Positions 34,623 to 41,452 of a stretch of DNA of 64,000 nt are shown in pieces. Made by a program: the position numbers and the translations under genes. This DNA comes from Candidatus Eiseniibacteriota bacterium (GTDB taxonomy: Bacteria; Eisenbacteria; RBG-16-71-46; CAIMUX01), in contig JADJQY010000002.1 in the NCBI GenBank assembly GCA_016712505.1, positions 930,001 through 994,000 of the forward strand, in the 5' to 3' direction. Numbering within the stretch: the stretch's first letter is position 1; the number at the start of each line of letters is the position of its first letter. The notes below the pieces were generated by a model. The model ran no database searches and had not been told where the DNA came from. It saw nothing but the letters and a program-made list of their open reading frames with translations.

Positions 34623-36005
34623 CTAGAGGGCCAGACCAGTCCGCTGGGATAGAATCGCGATTTCTTCCGGCGAGAGCGCGCGCACCGCGCCGACCGGCAG
34701 ATCGCCCAGAACGATGCCCGCGTAGGCCACGCGGCGGAGACTGAGCACCTTGCACCCGACCGCCTTCCAGATGCGGCGGACCTCGCGGTTCTTCCCCTCG
34801 CGCAGGGTGATCCGGACGCGCGCCGAAGTCCCCTTCTGACTCAGGAGCTGCACTTCGGCCGGCCCGGAGACCTCGCCGTGTCCGATCTGCACTCCGCGTT
34901 CCACTTCATCGATCAGCGGCCGACTCGGAATCGGCGCCACCCAGGCCAGATAGGTGCGCGGCTGACGAAACTTCGGGTGGAGCAGGCGGTGGACCAACTC
35001 GCCGTGATTGCTGAAGAGCAACAGGCCCTCGGTCGCGCGATCGAGGCGGCCGATCGGAACGACCCGGCCGCTGAACTTCCCCAGCAGCTCGTCGACCGAC
35101 GTCCGTCCCCGTTCGTCTTCACGGGTGGTGATCACCCCTTCGGGCTTGTTCATCAAGAGGTAGATCCACTGGCGCGGCAACCGCACCCGCTCGCCGTCGA
35201 AGCGGACGAAGTCCTTCGCCGGATCGACGCGGTGCCCCGGATGGGTGATCGTCTGTGCGTTCACCTCGATCCGCCCCGTGGCGATCAGGTCCTCGACCGA
35301 GCGTCTCGAACCAAGACCACTTGCGGCCAGAAACTGCGAGAGGCGGAGCGAACCGTCATCGCGCGGCGCGCGCGTCTTGGTGCGCACGCGCGGCGCCTTC
35401 CCCAACCCCCCTGCAGGTGGACGTGGTCGCGTCTTCCCCGGCCCGGGACCGGCAGCGGCCCGAGGACTCGCCACACGCGTCCGCTCGAGCGTTGGCCGCG
35501 CTACCGGTGTTCGATCGCCCTTCGTCCGAGGGCCCTGCGTGCGAGGGCCCTGCGTGCGAGGGCCCTGCGTCCGAGGGCCCTGCTTCGGATCGCCCTGCGT
35601 CCGCGCATCCTGCGCCCGATTGACCCGTGTTCGAGCCACCCGGGGCCGATCGGCATTTGGTCTTGGGGCCCCGGCCCGAGCGGAAGGCTTGGGTCGCCCA
35701 CCTGAGCCTTCTGAACCCGGTCGGGAAGCTGCATTCGGACGAGACGTGCTGCGACTCGCGCGCTTGGCTCCAACCGCACGCGTGGGCCGGGCCGGCCGCT
35801 CGTCCGGCCGGCCACGCCCACCTGCGCGCGGCTTGCGCGGCGGGCGCGAGGCACGTGGTCCGCGCGACGCCTCGTTCGCGTCCGATCGTCTGGTAGCACG
35901 ATCCGACGCCCCCGGGCGTTTCGGTCCGCTCTTGGGACCTGCGCCGGCGCGACGCCCCGGGCTAGAGGGTCGGCGGGTCGCCACGGTCCGCTTCGAGTGA
36001 GGTCG
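34623..36005 (-). CDS. rluB: RluB-family 23S rRNA pseudouridine synthase with low-complexity N-terminus
   Basis: The C-terminal ~245 residues are a normal RluB/E/F enzyme: S4 domain ('LRLSQFLAASGLGSRRSVEDLI'), 'YLLMNKPEGVITT', the catalytic Asp in 'VVPIGRLDRATEGLLLFSNHGEL' and 'REGKNREVRRIWKAVG'. The N-terminal ~210 residues are Arg/Pro/Gly/Ala-rich with a 'GPRTQ' repeat made by a 15-bp DNA array, like RNA-binding tails of some plant and bacterial relatives. Start is uncertain: ATG at 36005 is inside the last 44 bp of scpB; GTG at about 35984 is another option. The longer frame to 36125 is rejected as scpB shadow. Confidence 0.87.
   Translation of the reverse strand, partial: RPHSKRTVATRRPSSPGRRAGAGPKSGPKRPGASDRATRRSDANEASRGPRASRPPRKPRAGGRGRPDERPARPTRAVGAKRASRSTSRPNAASRPGSEGSGGRPKPSARAGAPRPNADRPRVARTRVNRAQDARTQGDPKQGPRTQGPRTQGPRTQGPRTKGDRTPVARPTLERTRVASPRAAAGPGPGKTRPRPPAGGLGKAPRVRTKTRAPRDDGSLRLSQFLAASGLGSRRSVEDLIATGRIEVNAQTITHPGHRVDPAKDFVRFDGERVRLPRQWIYLLMNKPEGVITTREDERGRTSVDELLGKFSGRVVPIGRLDRATEGLLLFSNHGELVHRLLHPKFRQPRTYLAWVAPIPSRPLIDEVERGVQIGHGEVSGPAEVQLLSQKGTSARVRITLREGKNREVRRIWKAVGCKVLSLRRVAYAGIVLGDLPVGAVRALSPEEIAILSQRTGLAL
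35528..35647. repeat. 15-bp tandem repeat in rluB, eight decaying copies
   Basis: Units gagggccctgcgtgc at 35528-35542 and 35543-35557 are identical; 35558-35572 and 35573-35587 differ slightly; five further steps to about 35647 decay progressively (gatcgccctgcgtcc, gcgcatcctgcgccc). This is a textbook gradient of array age. It encodes 'GPRTQ' in RluB. Confidence 0.9.
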
Positions 36006-37152
36006 GTTCATCCGTTTCGAGCGTCGGTTCATCCGCTTCGAGCACCGGTTCATCCGCTTCGAGCAGCGCCGGACTCCCGGTTCGAGAGGCGTCATCCTCG
36101 CGCTCCACCCAGTCCACGCTCTCATCCTCCCAGTCTTCGTCGACCGCCGACGGGGCGTCCGCGCCCGCTTCGTCGGTCTCGGTCATCAGAGCCTCATCGC
36201 GGTCAGAATCGTCATCCTCGGCGCCCTGGCGGGCAGCGTCGTCCGCGGCCGGCATCAGCAGCGTGAGGAGCGGGGCGTCACCGGCCGGGGTTTCTTCATC
36301 GAGCATCCCCTGCGAGACCAGCGCCTCGCGGATCTCCGGATCCTGCAACGGATCGTCGCCCAGGAGTGACTGGAACTCCTCCAGGCTCGGTAGATCGGCC
36401 AGTGCGGTCAACCCGAAGTAGGTCAGGAAGTCGTCGGTCGTACCGTAGAGCAACGGACGCCCCAGGGCCTCGCTCCGCCCGGCCACCGCCACCAGGTTTC
36501 TCTCCATCAAGGTGTGCAGCACCTGCCCGCAGTCGACTCCGCGCAGCTCTTCCAGCTCCCCGCGGGTGATCGGCTGGCGGTAGGCCACCGCGGCCAGGGT
36601 CTCGAGTGCCGCCCGCGACAGTCGCGCCCGCCGCTTGCCCACGAGGAAGCGCTCGACATAGGCGTGGAGATCCGGGGCGGTCCGAAGCTGGTATCCCCCC
36701 GCGATCTGATAGAGGCGGAAGCCGCCCTCGGCCTGCTGGTAGCGCAGCTCCAGTGCGCGCAACCCGCCCTCGATCGCCGACGGGTCGACCTCCGGGAGGG
36801 CAAACTGCATCTGCTCGATGGTGATCGGCTTGTCCGTGGCGAAGAGCACCGCCTCGAGGATGGCCTCGAGATTACGCGGAGGCGGTCCGGTTGGCACACG
36901 CCGGCGTCCGCTCGGCCGCGGCTTCACTCCGACATGCGCGCCATTGCCGTTCTCCGCCGCCTCCTGGGCCTGCTCGAGCGCCTCCGGGTCGTCGTCTCCC
37001 GGCTCGGGAGCGAGTTCCACGCCCAGGAGGCTCGGTGCCCCGCCGGCCTGGATCGACTCGGCCAGCTCACCGATCCGGTCCCCGCGCTCCAGCTCAGGCG
37101 TCGATGCGACCGGAGTCGAATGCGACTTCCCGTTTTTCTTCGCTTCCTTCAT
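35962..37152 (-). CDS. scpB: Segregation and condensation protein B
   Basis: 396 residues; ScpB normally has ~190-250. The conserved winged-helix pair is at ~residues 95-270 ('NLEAILEAVLFATDKPITIEQM', 'ETLAAVAYRQPITRGELEELRGVDCG', 'GRPLLYGTTDDFLTYFGL'). The ~95-residue N-terminal and ~125-residue acidic C-terminal extensions (with 'LEADEP' repeats) are non-family. ScpB bridges the SMC-ScpA ring. The ATG at 37152 is chosen on AGGAGG. It overlaps rluB and follows scpA after a 289-bp gap, unusually far for this pair. Confidence 0.93.
   Translation of the reverse strand: MKEAKKNGKSHSTPVASTPELERGDRIGELAESIQAGGAPSLLGVELAPEPGDDDPEALEQAQEAAENGNGAHVGVKPRPSGRRRVPTGPPPRNLEAILEAVLFATDKPITIEQMQFALPEVDPSAIEGGLRALELRYQQAEGGFRLYQIAGGYQLRTAPDLHAYVERFLVGKRRARLSRAALETLAAVAYRQPITRGELEELRGVDCGQVLHTLMERNLVAVAGRSEALGRPLLYGTTDDFLTYFGLTALADLPSLEEFQSLLGDDPLQDPEIREALVSQGMLDEETPAGDAPLLTLLMPAADDAARQGAEDDDSDRDEALMTETDEAGADAPSAVDEDWEDESVDWVEREDDASRTGSPALLEADEPVLEADEPTLETDEPTSLEADRGDPPTL
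36005..36067. repeat. 21-bp tandem repeat at the scpB/rluB overlap
   Basis: Three units of ggttcatccgcttcgagcac+1 (36005-36025, 36026-36046, 36047-36067). In the scpB frame they give 'LEADEPV/T'; in the alternative rluB frame 'SKRMNRR'. The first unit touches the proposed rluB start. Confidence 0.85.
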
Positions 37153-37441
37153 TCGTTCCTCCTGGGCCTCCCTGCCCATTTCGGCCTCGAGTCCCGAACG
37201 CGCAATCCAGGCATGCCACGATCGGCATCGCGATCACCGGCCCGCCTCGCTCACCCGTCCCGAATCCGATCCTCCGATCGCCCCGCGGTTGAACCCTCCT
37301 CGTGGTCCGGCCGCGGCCCCGCGATCGCCCCCACATCCCCCTAACTAACTGCCGACATTCCCCCAAAAACCGATACTCCTGAACACGAGCCTCCTGAACC
37401 CGAGCCTCCCGAGCCCGATCTTCCGGCCCCGCGACCCCGCG
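37153..37441. other. 289-bp gap between scpA and scpB with a 15-bp repeat
   Basis: No gene seen. The scpA-proximal part holds four 15-bp units, ctcctgaacccgagc type, at 37376-37390, 37391-37405, 37406-37420 and a decayed 37421-37435. The rest is low-complexity GC-rich sequence without a clear promoter or terminator. Confidence 0.6.
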
Positions 37442-38341
37442 CTACGCGGTCGCCACCGGCTCCCCAACCGGTCGCAGCAGCTCCGGCTCCGGGTCGATCG
37501 GGGTTCCGTCCGGATGCACCCTGGGCGCATCCGGGTCCGGCGCCAGCAGCCAGATTTCGGAAAGCGCTTCCGTTTGGCGCGAGCGGAGGCGCTGGTACTT
37601 CGACAACTCGAGCACGGCCAGGAAGGTCACCACGACCTCGTAGAGCGCCCCGCGTCGGCGGAGCAGATCGTCGAAGCGGATCCCCCTCGTTCCTTCCGGG
37701 GCGCCCAGCGTCGCCGGGAGAGGCTCCATCCCGTCGCCGACGCGCAGGCAGGACAGAACCCAGTCCATCTGCTCGTCGAGCTGGTACTCCTCCAGTTGGA
37801 CCTGGTGCATCAACGGCACCGGCTTGGGCTTCAAAACGTCGCGCAGATACTCGACCAGATCGAACAGCTTCGGCTCGCGGAGCGGCAACTTGTAGTCCGG
37901 ATCGAGCTGCAGCGAACTCCCGCGCGGGAAGGTCTCCGCCTGTCGGGCCTCGAGCGCACGCAGATTCGCCGCCGCCTCGCGGATCCGCCGGTACTCGATC
38001 AACCGGTCGATCAGCTCCTCGCGCGTGAGCGGCAGGTCGTCGTCGTCCGCCTCGGTCAGGAACGACGGCCGGGGAAGGAGCATCTGGCTCTTCATCCGCA
38101 TCAGGGTCGCTGCCATGACCAGGAAGTCGCCCGCCACCTCGATGTTCATCGACTGCCAGGTTCCGATGTACTCGAGGTACTGCCGCGTGATGCGGGAGAC
38201 CGAGATCTGCCAGATCTCGATCCGGTCCTTCTTGATCAGGTGCAGGAGCAGGTCGAGCGGTCCCTCGAAGCTATCGAGACGGACCGGGTGACCGCGGTAC
38301 CTGCCAGGCTCCCCCTCGGCCGGGATCGCAGCGGGCTCCAC
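37442..38341 (-). CDS. scpA: Segregation and condensation protein A
   Basis: 299 residues. ScpA is the kleisin that closes the SMC ring for chromosome condensation. The N-terminal kleisin domain is 'FEGPLDLLLHLIKKDRIEIWQI' in two overlapping parts, then 'EVAGDFLVMAATLMRMKSQMLLP', and the C-terminal winged helix 'RRGALYEVVVTFLAVLELSKY' with 'QTEALSEIWL'. Length is normal apart from a short Pro-rich tail. It is first of the scpA-scpB-rluB-pheA-aroA-cmk-plsC-rpsA run. Confidence 0.95.
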   Translation of the reverse strand: MEPAAIPAEGEPGRYRGHPVRLDSFEGPLDLLLHLIKKDRIEIWQISVSRITRQYLEYIGTWQSMNIEVAGDFLVMAATLMRMKSQMLLPRPSFLTEADDDDLPLTREELIDRLIEYRRIREAAANLRALEARQAETFPRGSSLQLDPDYKLPLREPKLFDLVEYLRDVLKPKPVPLMHQVQLEEYQLDEQMDWVLSCLRVGDGMEPLPATLGAPEGTRGIRFDDLLRRRGALYEVVVTFLAVLELSKYQRLRSRQTEALSEIWLLAPDPDAPRVHPDGTPIDPEPELLRPVGEPVATA

Positions 38342-38466
38342 TCTTCGGGCTCCTCCTGGCTAGAATCGTTCCAACGCGTGCGGGTCAAGGTACGTCACCC
38401 GACTTCGCTAGGTCAAGCCGTACCCCTTTGCCGGTGGATAACTTCGGCGGCGTCACACGAAAGCAA

Positions 38467-38498
38467 CGCGGGGACAGTCTAGACCAGCCGTCCCCGCG
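38467..38498 (-). terminator. Terminator-like hairpin after dockerin-like gene A
   Basis: A perfect 9-bp stem CGCGGGGAC/GTCCCCGCG with a 14-base loop, 32 bases after the gene stop. On the minus strand it is followed by TTGCTTTCG, a weak U-run. Confidence 0.6.
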
Positions 38499-38529
38499 AT
38501 TGGGCAGGAATTCCTCCCGGAGTTTTGCC

Positions 38530-39225
38530 CTACGGGCAGTGCTTGGCGGTCGAGAAGGCCGCGCCGAACGGGATCAGGTCGGAGAGATTCGTTTGACCGT
38601 CATTCGTGTAGTCGTGGCAGCCCGGAGGGGTCACCCCGTTGAACTCGCGGGCGAAGGCGAGCAGGTCGGAGAGGTTCACCACCCCATCCCCCGCCGCCCC
38701 GTCGAAGTCCGGGCTCTTGCAGTTGACGTAGCTACGGATGGTCACGCCGTTCGCCTTGATCACGCAGGCGCTCGGGATGAGGTCGGAGCAGCCCTTGGCG
38801 GAGATGGTGATCACGACGACGCCATCATTGTTGGTGATCCCGGTGAGGACAGCGTTCGGACACGCCGGATTCGCTGCGGTCAACAGCACCACGACCGAAG
38901 CGTCGAAGATAGGACTCCCCGAGCTGTTTCTCACCGTGATCGTGTTGACCGACTCGTTCAGCGGGCTCGGAAGTGCGGGGCTGCAGATCACCCCGTTGAG
39001 CGCATCGGAGGGCACGACGGAGCATTGTGCCGGGTCCAGCCCGGCAACGGACCGACTTGCGGCGAAAGACAATGGCGCCGCGAAGAACAGCAGGATCGCG
39101 GCGCACGAACGCAGAACCGCTTCGCGCGCCCCTGCGCGCCTCCTCCCCATACGGAGTGCGTTAACGATGCGGAGAGTACACACTGCTCGGGTCATCCGCG
39201 GATCTGTTGGTTGCAGGTGGCTCAT
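38530..39225 (-). CDS. Secreted protein with Ig-like and dockerin-like domains (A)
   Basis: 231 residues. A long basic n-region precedes a signal peptide ('SCAAILLFFAAPLSFAA'). The mature part has a Big_1/invasin-like domain (~residues 70-165, 'NTITVRNSSGSPIFDASVVVLL', 'NNDGVVVITISAKGC') and two EF-hand/dockerin-type calcium repeats at the C-terminus ('DFDGAAGDGVVNLSDLLAF', 'DYTNDGQTNLSDLIPFG'). It is a paralogue of the next gene. The ATG at 39225 has AGGAGGGGAG upstream. It may bind a cohesin-like partner or self-assemble; that is inference. Confidence 0.82.
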   Translation of the reverse strand: MSHLQPTDPRMTRAVCTLRIVNALRMGRRRAGAREAVLRSCAAILLFFAAPLSFAASRSVAGLDPAQCSVVPSDALNGVICSPALPSPLNESVNTITVRNSSGSPIFDASVVVLLTAANPACPNAVLTGITNNDGVVVITISAKGCSDLIPSACVIKANGVTIRSYVNCKSPDFDGAAGDGVVNLSDLLAFAREFNGVTPPGCHDYTNDGQTNLSDLIPFGAAFSTAKHCP

Positions 39226-39390
39226 GATTCTCCCCTCCTGGTTGGCAGCGAAGCGCCGCTTGCCGTGACTCTGGCTGTCGGTGGGGGGACCCGGCACGGT
39301 GACGCGAAGCGACGGGCCTCGCGCAAACAGAGTCTCTCCCCGGGGCCGGAGGCTGTCCAGAAGAATTCGAACCGAGTGCGCCGTAAACAC

Positions 39391-39424
39391 GAACCACCGC
39401 GAGGCGTGAGCTTCGCGGTGGTTC
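39391..39424 (-). terminator. Terminator-like hairpin after dockerin-like gene B
   Basis: A perfect 12-bp stem GAACCACCGCGA/TCGCGGTGGTTC with a 10-base loop, 61 bases downstream of the gene B stop. On the minus strand it is followed by GTGTTTACG, so the U-run is poor. Confidence 0.6.
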
Positions 39425-39485
39425 TGTAGCCCTGTGTCCGGACCACGGGGTGAACCCCGGAGGTCAGATCATCCGCTCGGTCAGA

Positions 39486-40061
39486 TCACGGACAGTGCTT
39501 GGCGGTCGAGAAGGCCGCGCCGAAGGGGATGAGGTCCGACAGGTTGGTCAGATTGTCGTTCGTGTAGTCGGGGCACCCGGGGACGTTGATCCCGTTGAAC
39601 TCGTTCGCGAAGGCGATCAGGTCCGACAGGTTCACCAGGCCGTTGCCGCCCGCGCCGTCGTAGTCCGGGCCCTTGGCGTTGACGAAGCTACGAATGGTCA
39701 CGCCGTTCGCCTTGACCACGCACGCGCTCGGGACGCCATCGGCGCAACCGGAAGCAGCGATCGTGATGGTGACGACGCCCGAGGCATTGGTCGTGCCGGT
39801 GAGCACGGCCGCCGGGCAGGCGGGGTTCGACGCGGTGAGGAGCACGACGGTCGACGCGTTCGCGATCGGGGCGCCGGACGAGTTCTTCACCGTGATGGTG
39901 TTGATCGACTCGGTGAGAGCCGACGGGATGTTCGGGCAGACGATCACGCCGTTCAGGGCGTCCGACGGGGTCACGGAACACTGGGCCGGATCCGGAACGT
40001 CCGCCAGGACAACGCTGCTGGAGAGCGCGAGTCCGATGAGCGCTAGCAAGGCCTTCTTCAT
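39486..40061 (-). CDS. Secreted protein with Ig-like and dockerin-like domains (B)
   Basis: 191 residues, a close paralogue of protein A: same order of signal peptide ('KKALLALIGLALSSSVVLA'), 'DPAQCSV' cysteine start, Big_1-like domain ('NTITVKNSSGAPIANASTV') and two dockerin-like repeats ('DYDGAGGNGLVNLSDLIAF', 'DYTNDNLTNLSDLIPFG'). Six or more cysteines are shared, suggesting disulphides. The 3' ends of both genes are nearly identical over ~50 bp. The ATG at 40061 has AGGAGG nine bases upstream. Confidence 0.83.
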   Translation of the reverse strand: MKKALLALIGLALSSSVVLADVPDPAQCSVTPSDALNGVIVCPNIPSALTESINTITVKNSSGAPIANASTVVLLTASNPACPAAVLTGTTNASGVVTITIAASGCADGVPSACVVKANGVTIRSFVNAKGPDYDGAGGNGLVNLSDLIAFANEFNGINVPGCPDYTNDNLTNLSDLIPFGAAFSTAKHCP

Positions 40062-40436
40062 TGTCACCATCCTCCTCTTGTGACAGTCCAGGAACCTCTC
40101 GGTTCCTCGTTTCGATCTGAGCCTCGACGTTTCGATTCCTCGCGACGTCAGGACTCCGGGGGACAAAGGTGGCCGGAAGGACACCCTGATTGTGCAAGTC
40201 AGTTCGTGGATCGGATCAGCCGACTCTGACAGTGCCGAAGAGCCCGCTCATCCGCCCGACCACCCTTCCAGCCGTACCGCACTGCGGTCACCCGGACCGC
40301 ACCAATCAACTCTAGGAGAGCGAGGACAAACTGCTGCTTGCGATGCCGCTCTCTGAGGGGCGGGCCGCTTCCACACCAAGCGGCCGGCAACCCACCTCGC
40401 TCTCCTAGTTCTCGTTCTGAACGCGCGCCCAGCGCC
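40062..40436 (-). other. 375-bp intergenic region with long inverted repeat
   Basis: No credible gene; a 95-codon open frame over it extends into the lipoprotein gene and has no signature. The PrcB-side third holds the inverted repeat annotated separately. A GGAACC/GGTTCC hairpin lies near the dockerin gene. No clear promoter was recognised; a TTGCAC box at about 40195 lacks a sigma54 -24 partner. Confidence 0.5.
40312..40408 (-). other. Structured element: 14-bp perfect inverted repeat enclosing an inner hairpin
   Basis: CTAGGAGAGCGAGG (40312-40325) is the exact inverse of CCTCGCTCTCCTAG (40395-40408). Inside, GGCCGCTT (40363-40370) pairs with AAGCGGCC (40378-40385). Transcribed from the minus strand it would make a ~97-nt multi-arm RNA 29 bp after the lipoprotein stop. 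It could be a terminator-like processing structure, a small RNA or a miniature palindromic element. No U-run follows. The type is unknown. Confidence 0.6.
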
Positions 40437-41285
40437 TCAGCGACAGATCGCAACCGTCCGTTCCGTCTCGAACAGAAGGTTGCCATCCTGACGCGGAACG
40501 GCGATCAGGCTGAACGGCCGCACGATCGTGCCGTCAGCGCAACCGGTCCCCGGCACCGTCTCGCTCCAGCGGATCCGCAGCCATCCGTCTTCGGTCTGCT
40601 CCACCGCCGCGACGCTCAGACCATGGTTCGCACCGGTCCGCGTGCCGAGAAACTCCGCCACCACCATCTGGGTGCGGAAATCGACCCGGGGAACGGCGAC
40701 ACTGCCGCGCGCCGCATGGCGCGTGAGCAGCGAGATCAATCCATCCTGGGAGCGCACGACGTGGCGCTCGTATCCGGCGATGCCGCTCGACGTGCCCTCG
40801 AGCAGCACGCTGAAGTCGACCGGCATGACCCGAGGTTCGCTGGCCTCGTCGGCCACCGCGGTGAGACGCTCCCGGATCTGCATCAACGCAGACGGAGCGC
40901 CGGTGTCACACATTCCGGAGGCGAAGGTACGTTCGCCATCGGGTCCGGAAACGCGGACGAAGAACGTCGCCTGGCACCCAGTACCAGGCGCGTAAGAGTC
41001 GGGGGGAAGGGCGTGAATAAGACGGGCGAGCGTCTCCAGCTTCTCGCCCGCCAGGAGGCCCCGCACGGACTGCCCAACCCCCCTACCGCTCGTGAGAACC
41101 AATTGACCGGAGGCCGAGATGGAGAGGTCCTGGTAGTCACCTCCAGGTGCTCCCGCTGTCTCGTGGAACCGAAGCTCCGTCCAGGTCGCTCCCGTGGAGG
41201 CCGGATCGACCGAGCGATCCGAGCCGCACGCCGCAGCGAGCAGACCGAGGAAGAGGGCTCCGATTTTTGTCACGTTGGTCTTCAT
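40437..41285 (-). CDS. Lipoprotein with PrcB-like C-terminal domain
   Basis: 282 residues; signal peptide with lipobox 'LLAAAC' (Cys20). The C-terminal ~110 residues match the PrcB_C pattern: 'VDFRTQMVVAEFLGTRTGANHGLSVAAVEQ' read as two parts, then 'VPGTGCADGTIVRPFSLIAVPR'. PrcB_C domains occur in protease-complex and exported proteins of unclear function. The N-terminal region (~residues 30-165) is uncharacterised, with paired cysteines. It is preceded by a near-consensus sigma54 promoter and two TCGAT-N6-ATCGA repeats, and stands immediately downstream of a two-component operon that includes an NtrC-type regulator. Confidence 0.82.
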   Translation of the reverse strand: MKTNVTKIGALFLGLLAAACGSDRSVDPASTGATWTELRFHETAGAPGGDYQDLSISASGQLVLTSGRGVGQSVRGLLAGEKLETLARLIHALPPDSYAPGTGCQATFFVRVSGPDGERTFASGMCDTGAPSALMQIRERLTAVADEASEPRVMPVDFSVLLEGTSSGIAGYERHVVRSQDGLISLLTRHAARGSVAVPRVDFRTQMVVAEFLGTRTGANHGLSVAAVEQTEDGWLRIRWSETVPGTGCADGTIVRPFSLIAVPRQDGNLLFETERTVAICR

Positions 41286-41304
41286 GATTCACCTGCCAAT
41301 CCCC

Positions 41305-41322
41305 ATGCGAATCGCGTGCCAA
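41305..41322 (-). promoter_or_regulatory. Sigma-54 promoter of the PrcB-domain lipoprotein gene
   Basis: TTGGCACGCGATTCGCAT on the minus strand matches the sigma54 consensus YTGGCACGrNNNTTGCW with the obligatory GG-N10-GC spacing (-24 GG at 41320-41319, -12 GC at 41308-41307). The predicted start is near 41295, about ten bases before the ATG, leaving AGGTG as ribosome site. An activator of the NtrC class is required at such promoters, and one is encoded 2.3 kb upstream. Confidence 0.75.
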
Positions 41323-41339
41323 GTCGGTAAGATTTTCCT

Positions 41340-41382
41340 TCGATTCTCTAATCGATTGCCATTCAGTCGATTCCGGTATCGA
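41340..41382. promoter_or_regulatory. Two TCGAT-N6-ATCGA repeats, likely activator binding sites
   Basis: Perfect 16-bp inverted repeats with identical half-sites and spacer length at 41340-41355 and 41367-41382, centres 27 bp apart. They lie 18 and 45 bp upstream of the sigma54 -24 element. Spacers differ (tctcta, tccggt), so only the arms are conserved, as expected for protein binding sites. Closer to the promoter than typical enhancers, but plausible for an NtrC-like dimer pair. Confidence 0.65.
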
Positions 41383-41452
41383 CCAGATCCCCCGGCAGGG
41401 CCGAAGGGGAGATCGCAGGGCGGGAACTCGGAGGAAAGCTGAGGCGTGGGTC

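Noticed and set aside
40170..40200. Second sigma-54 promoter upstream of dockerin-like gene B
   Set aside because: TTGCAC fits a -12 box but the -24 position reads AC rather than GG.
40199..40486. 95-codon minus-strand frame after the PrcB lipoprotein
   Set aside because: Overlaps the lipoprotein 3' end and the structured inverted repeat; no ribosome site or recognisable features.
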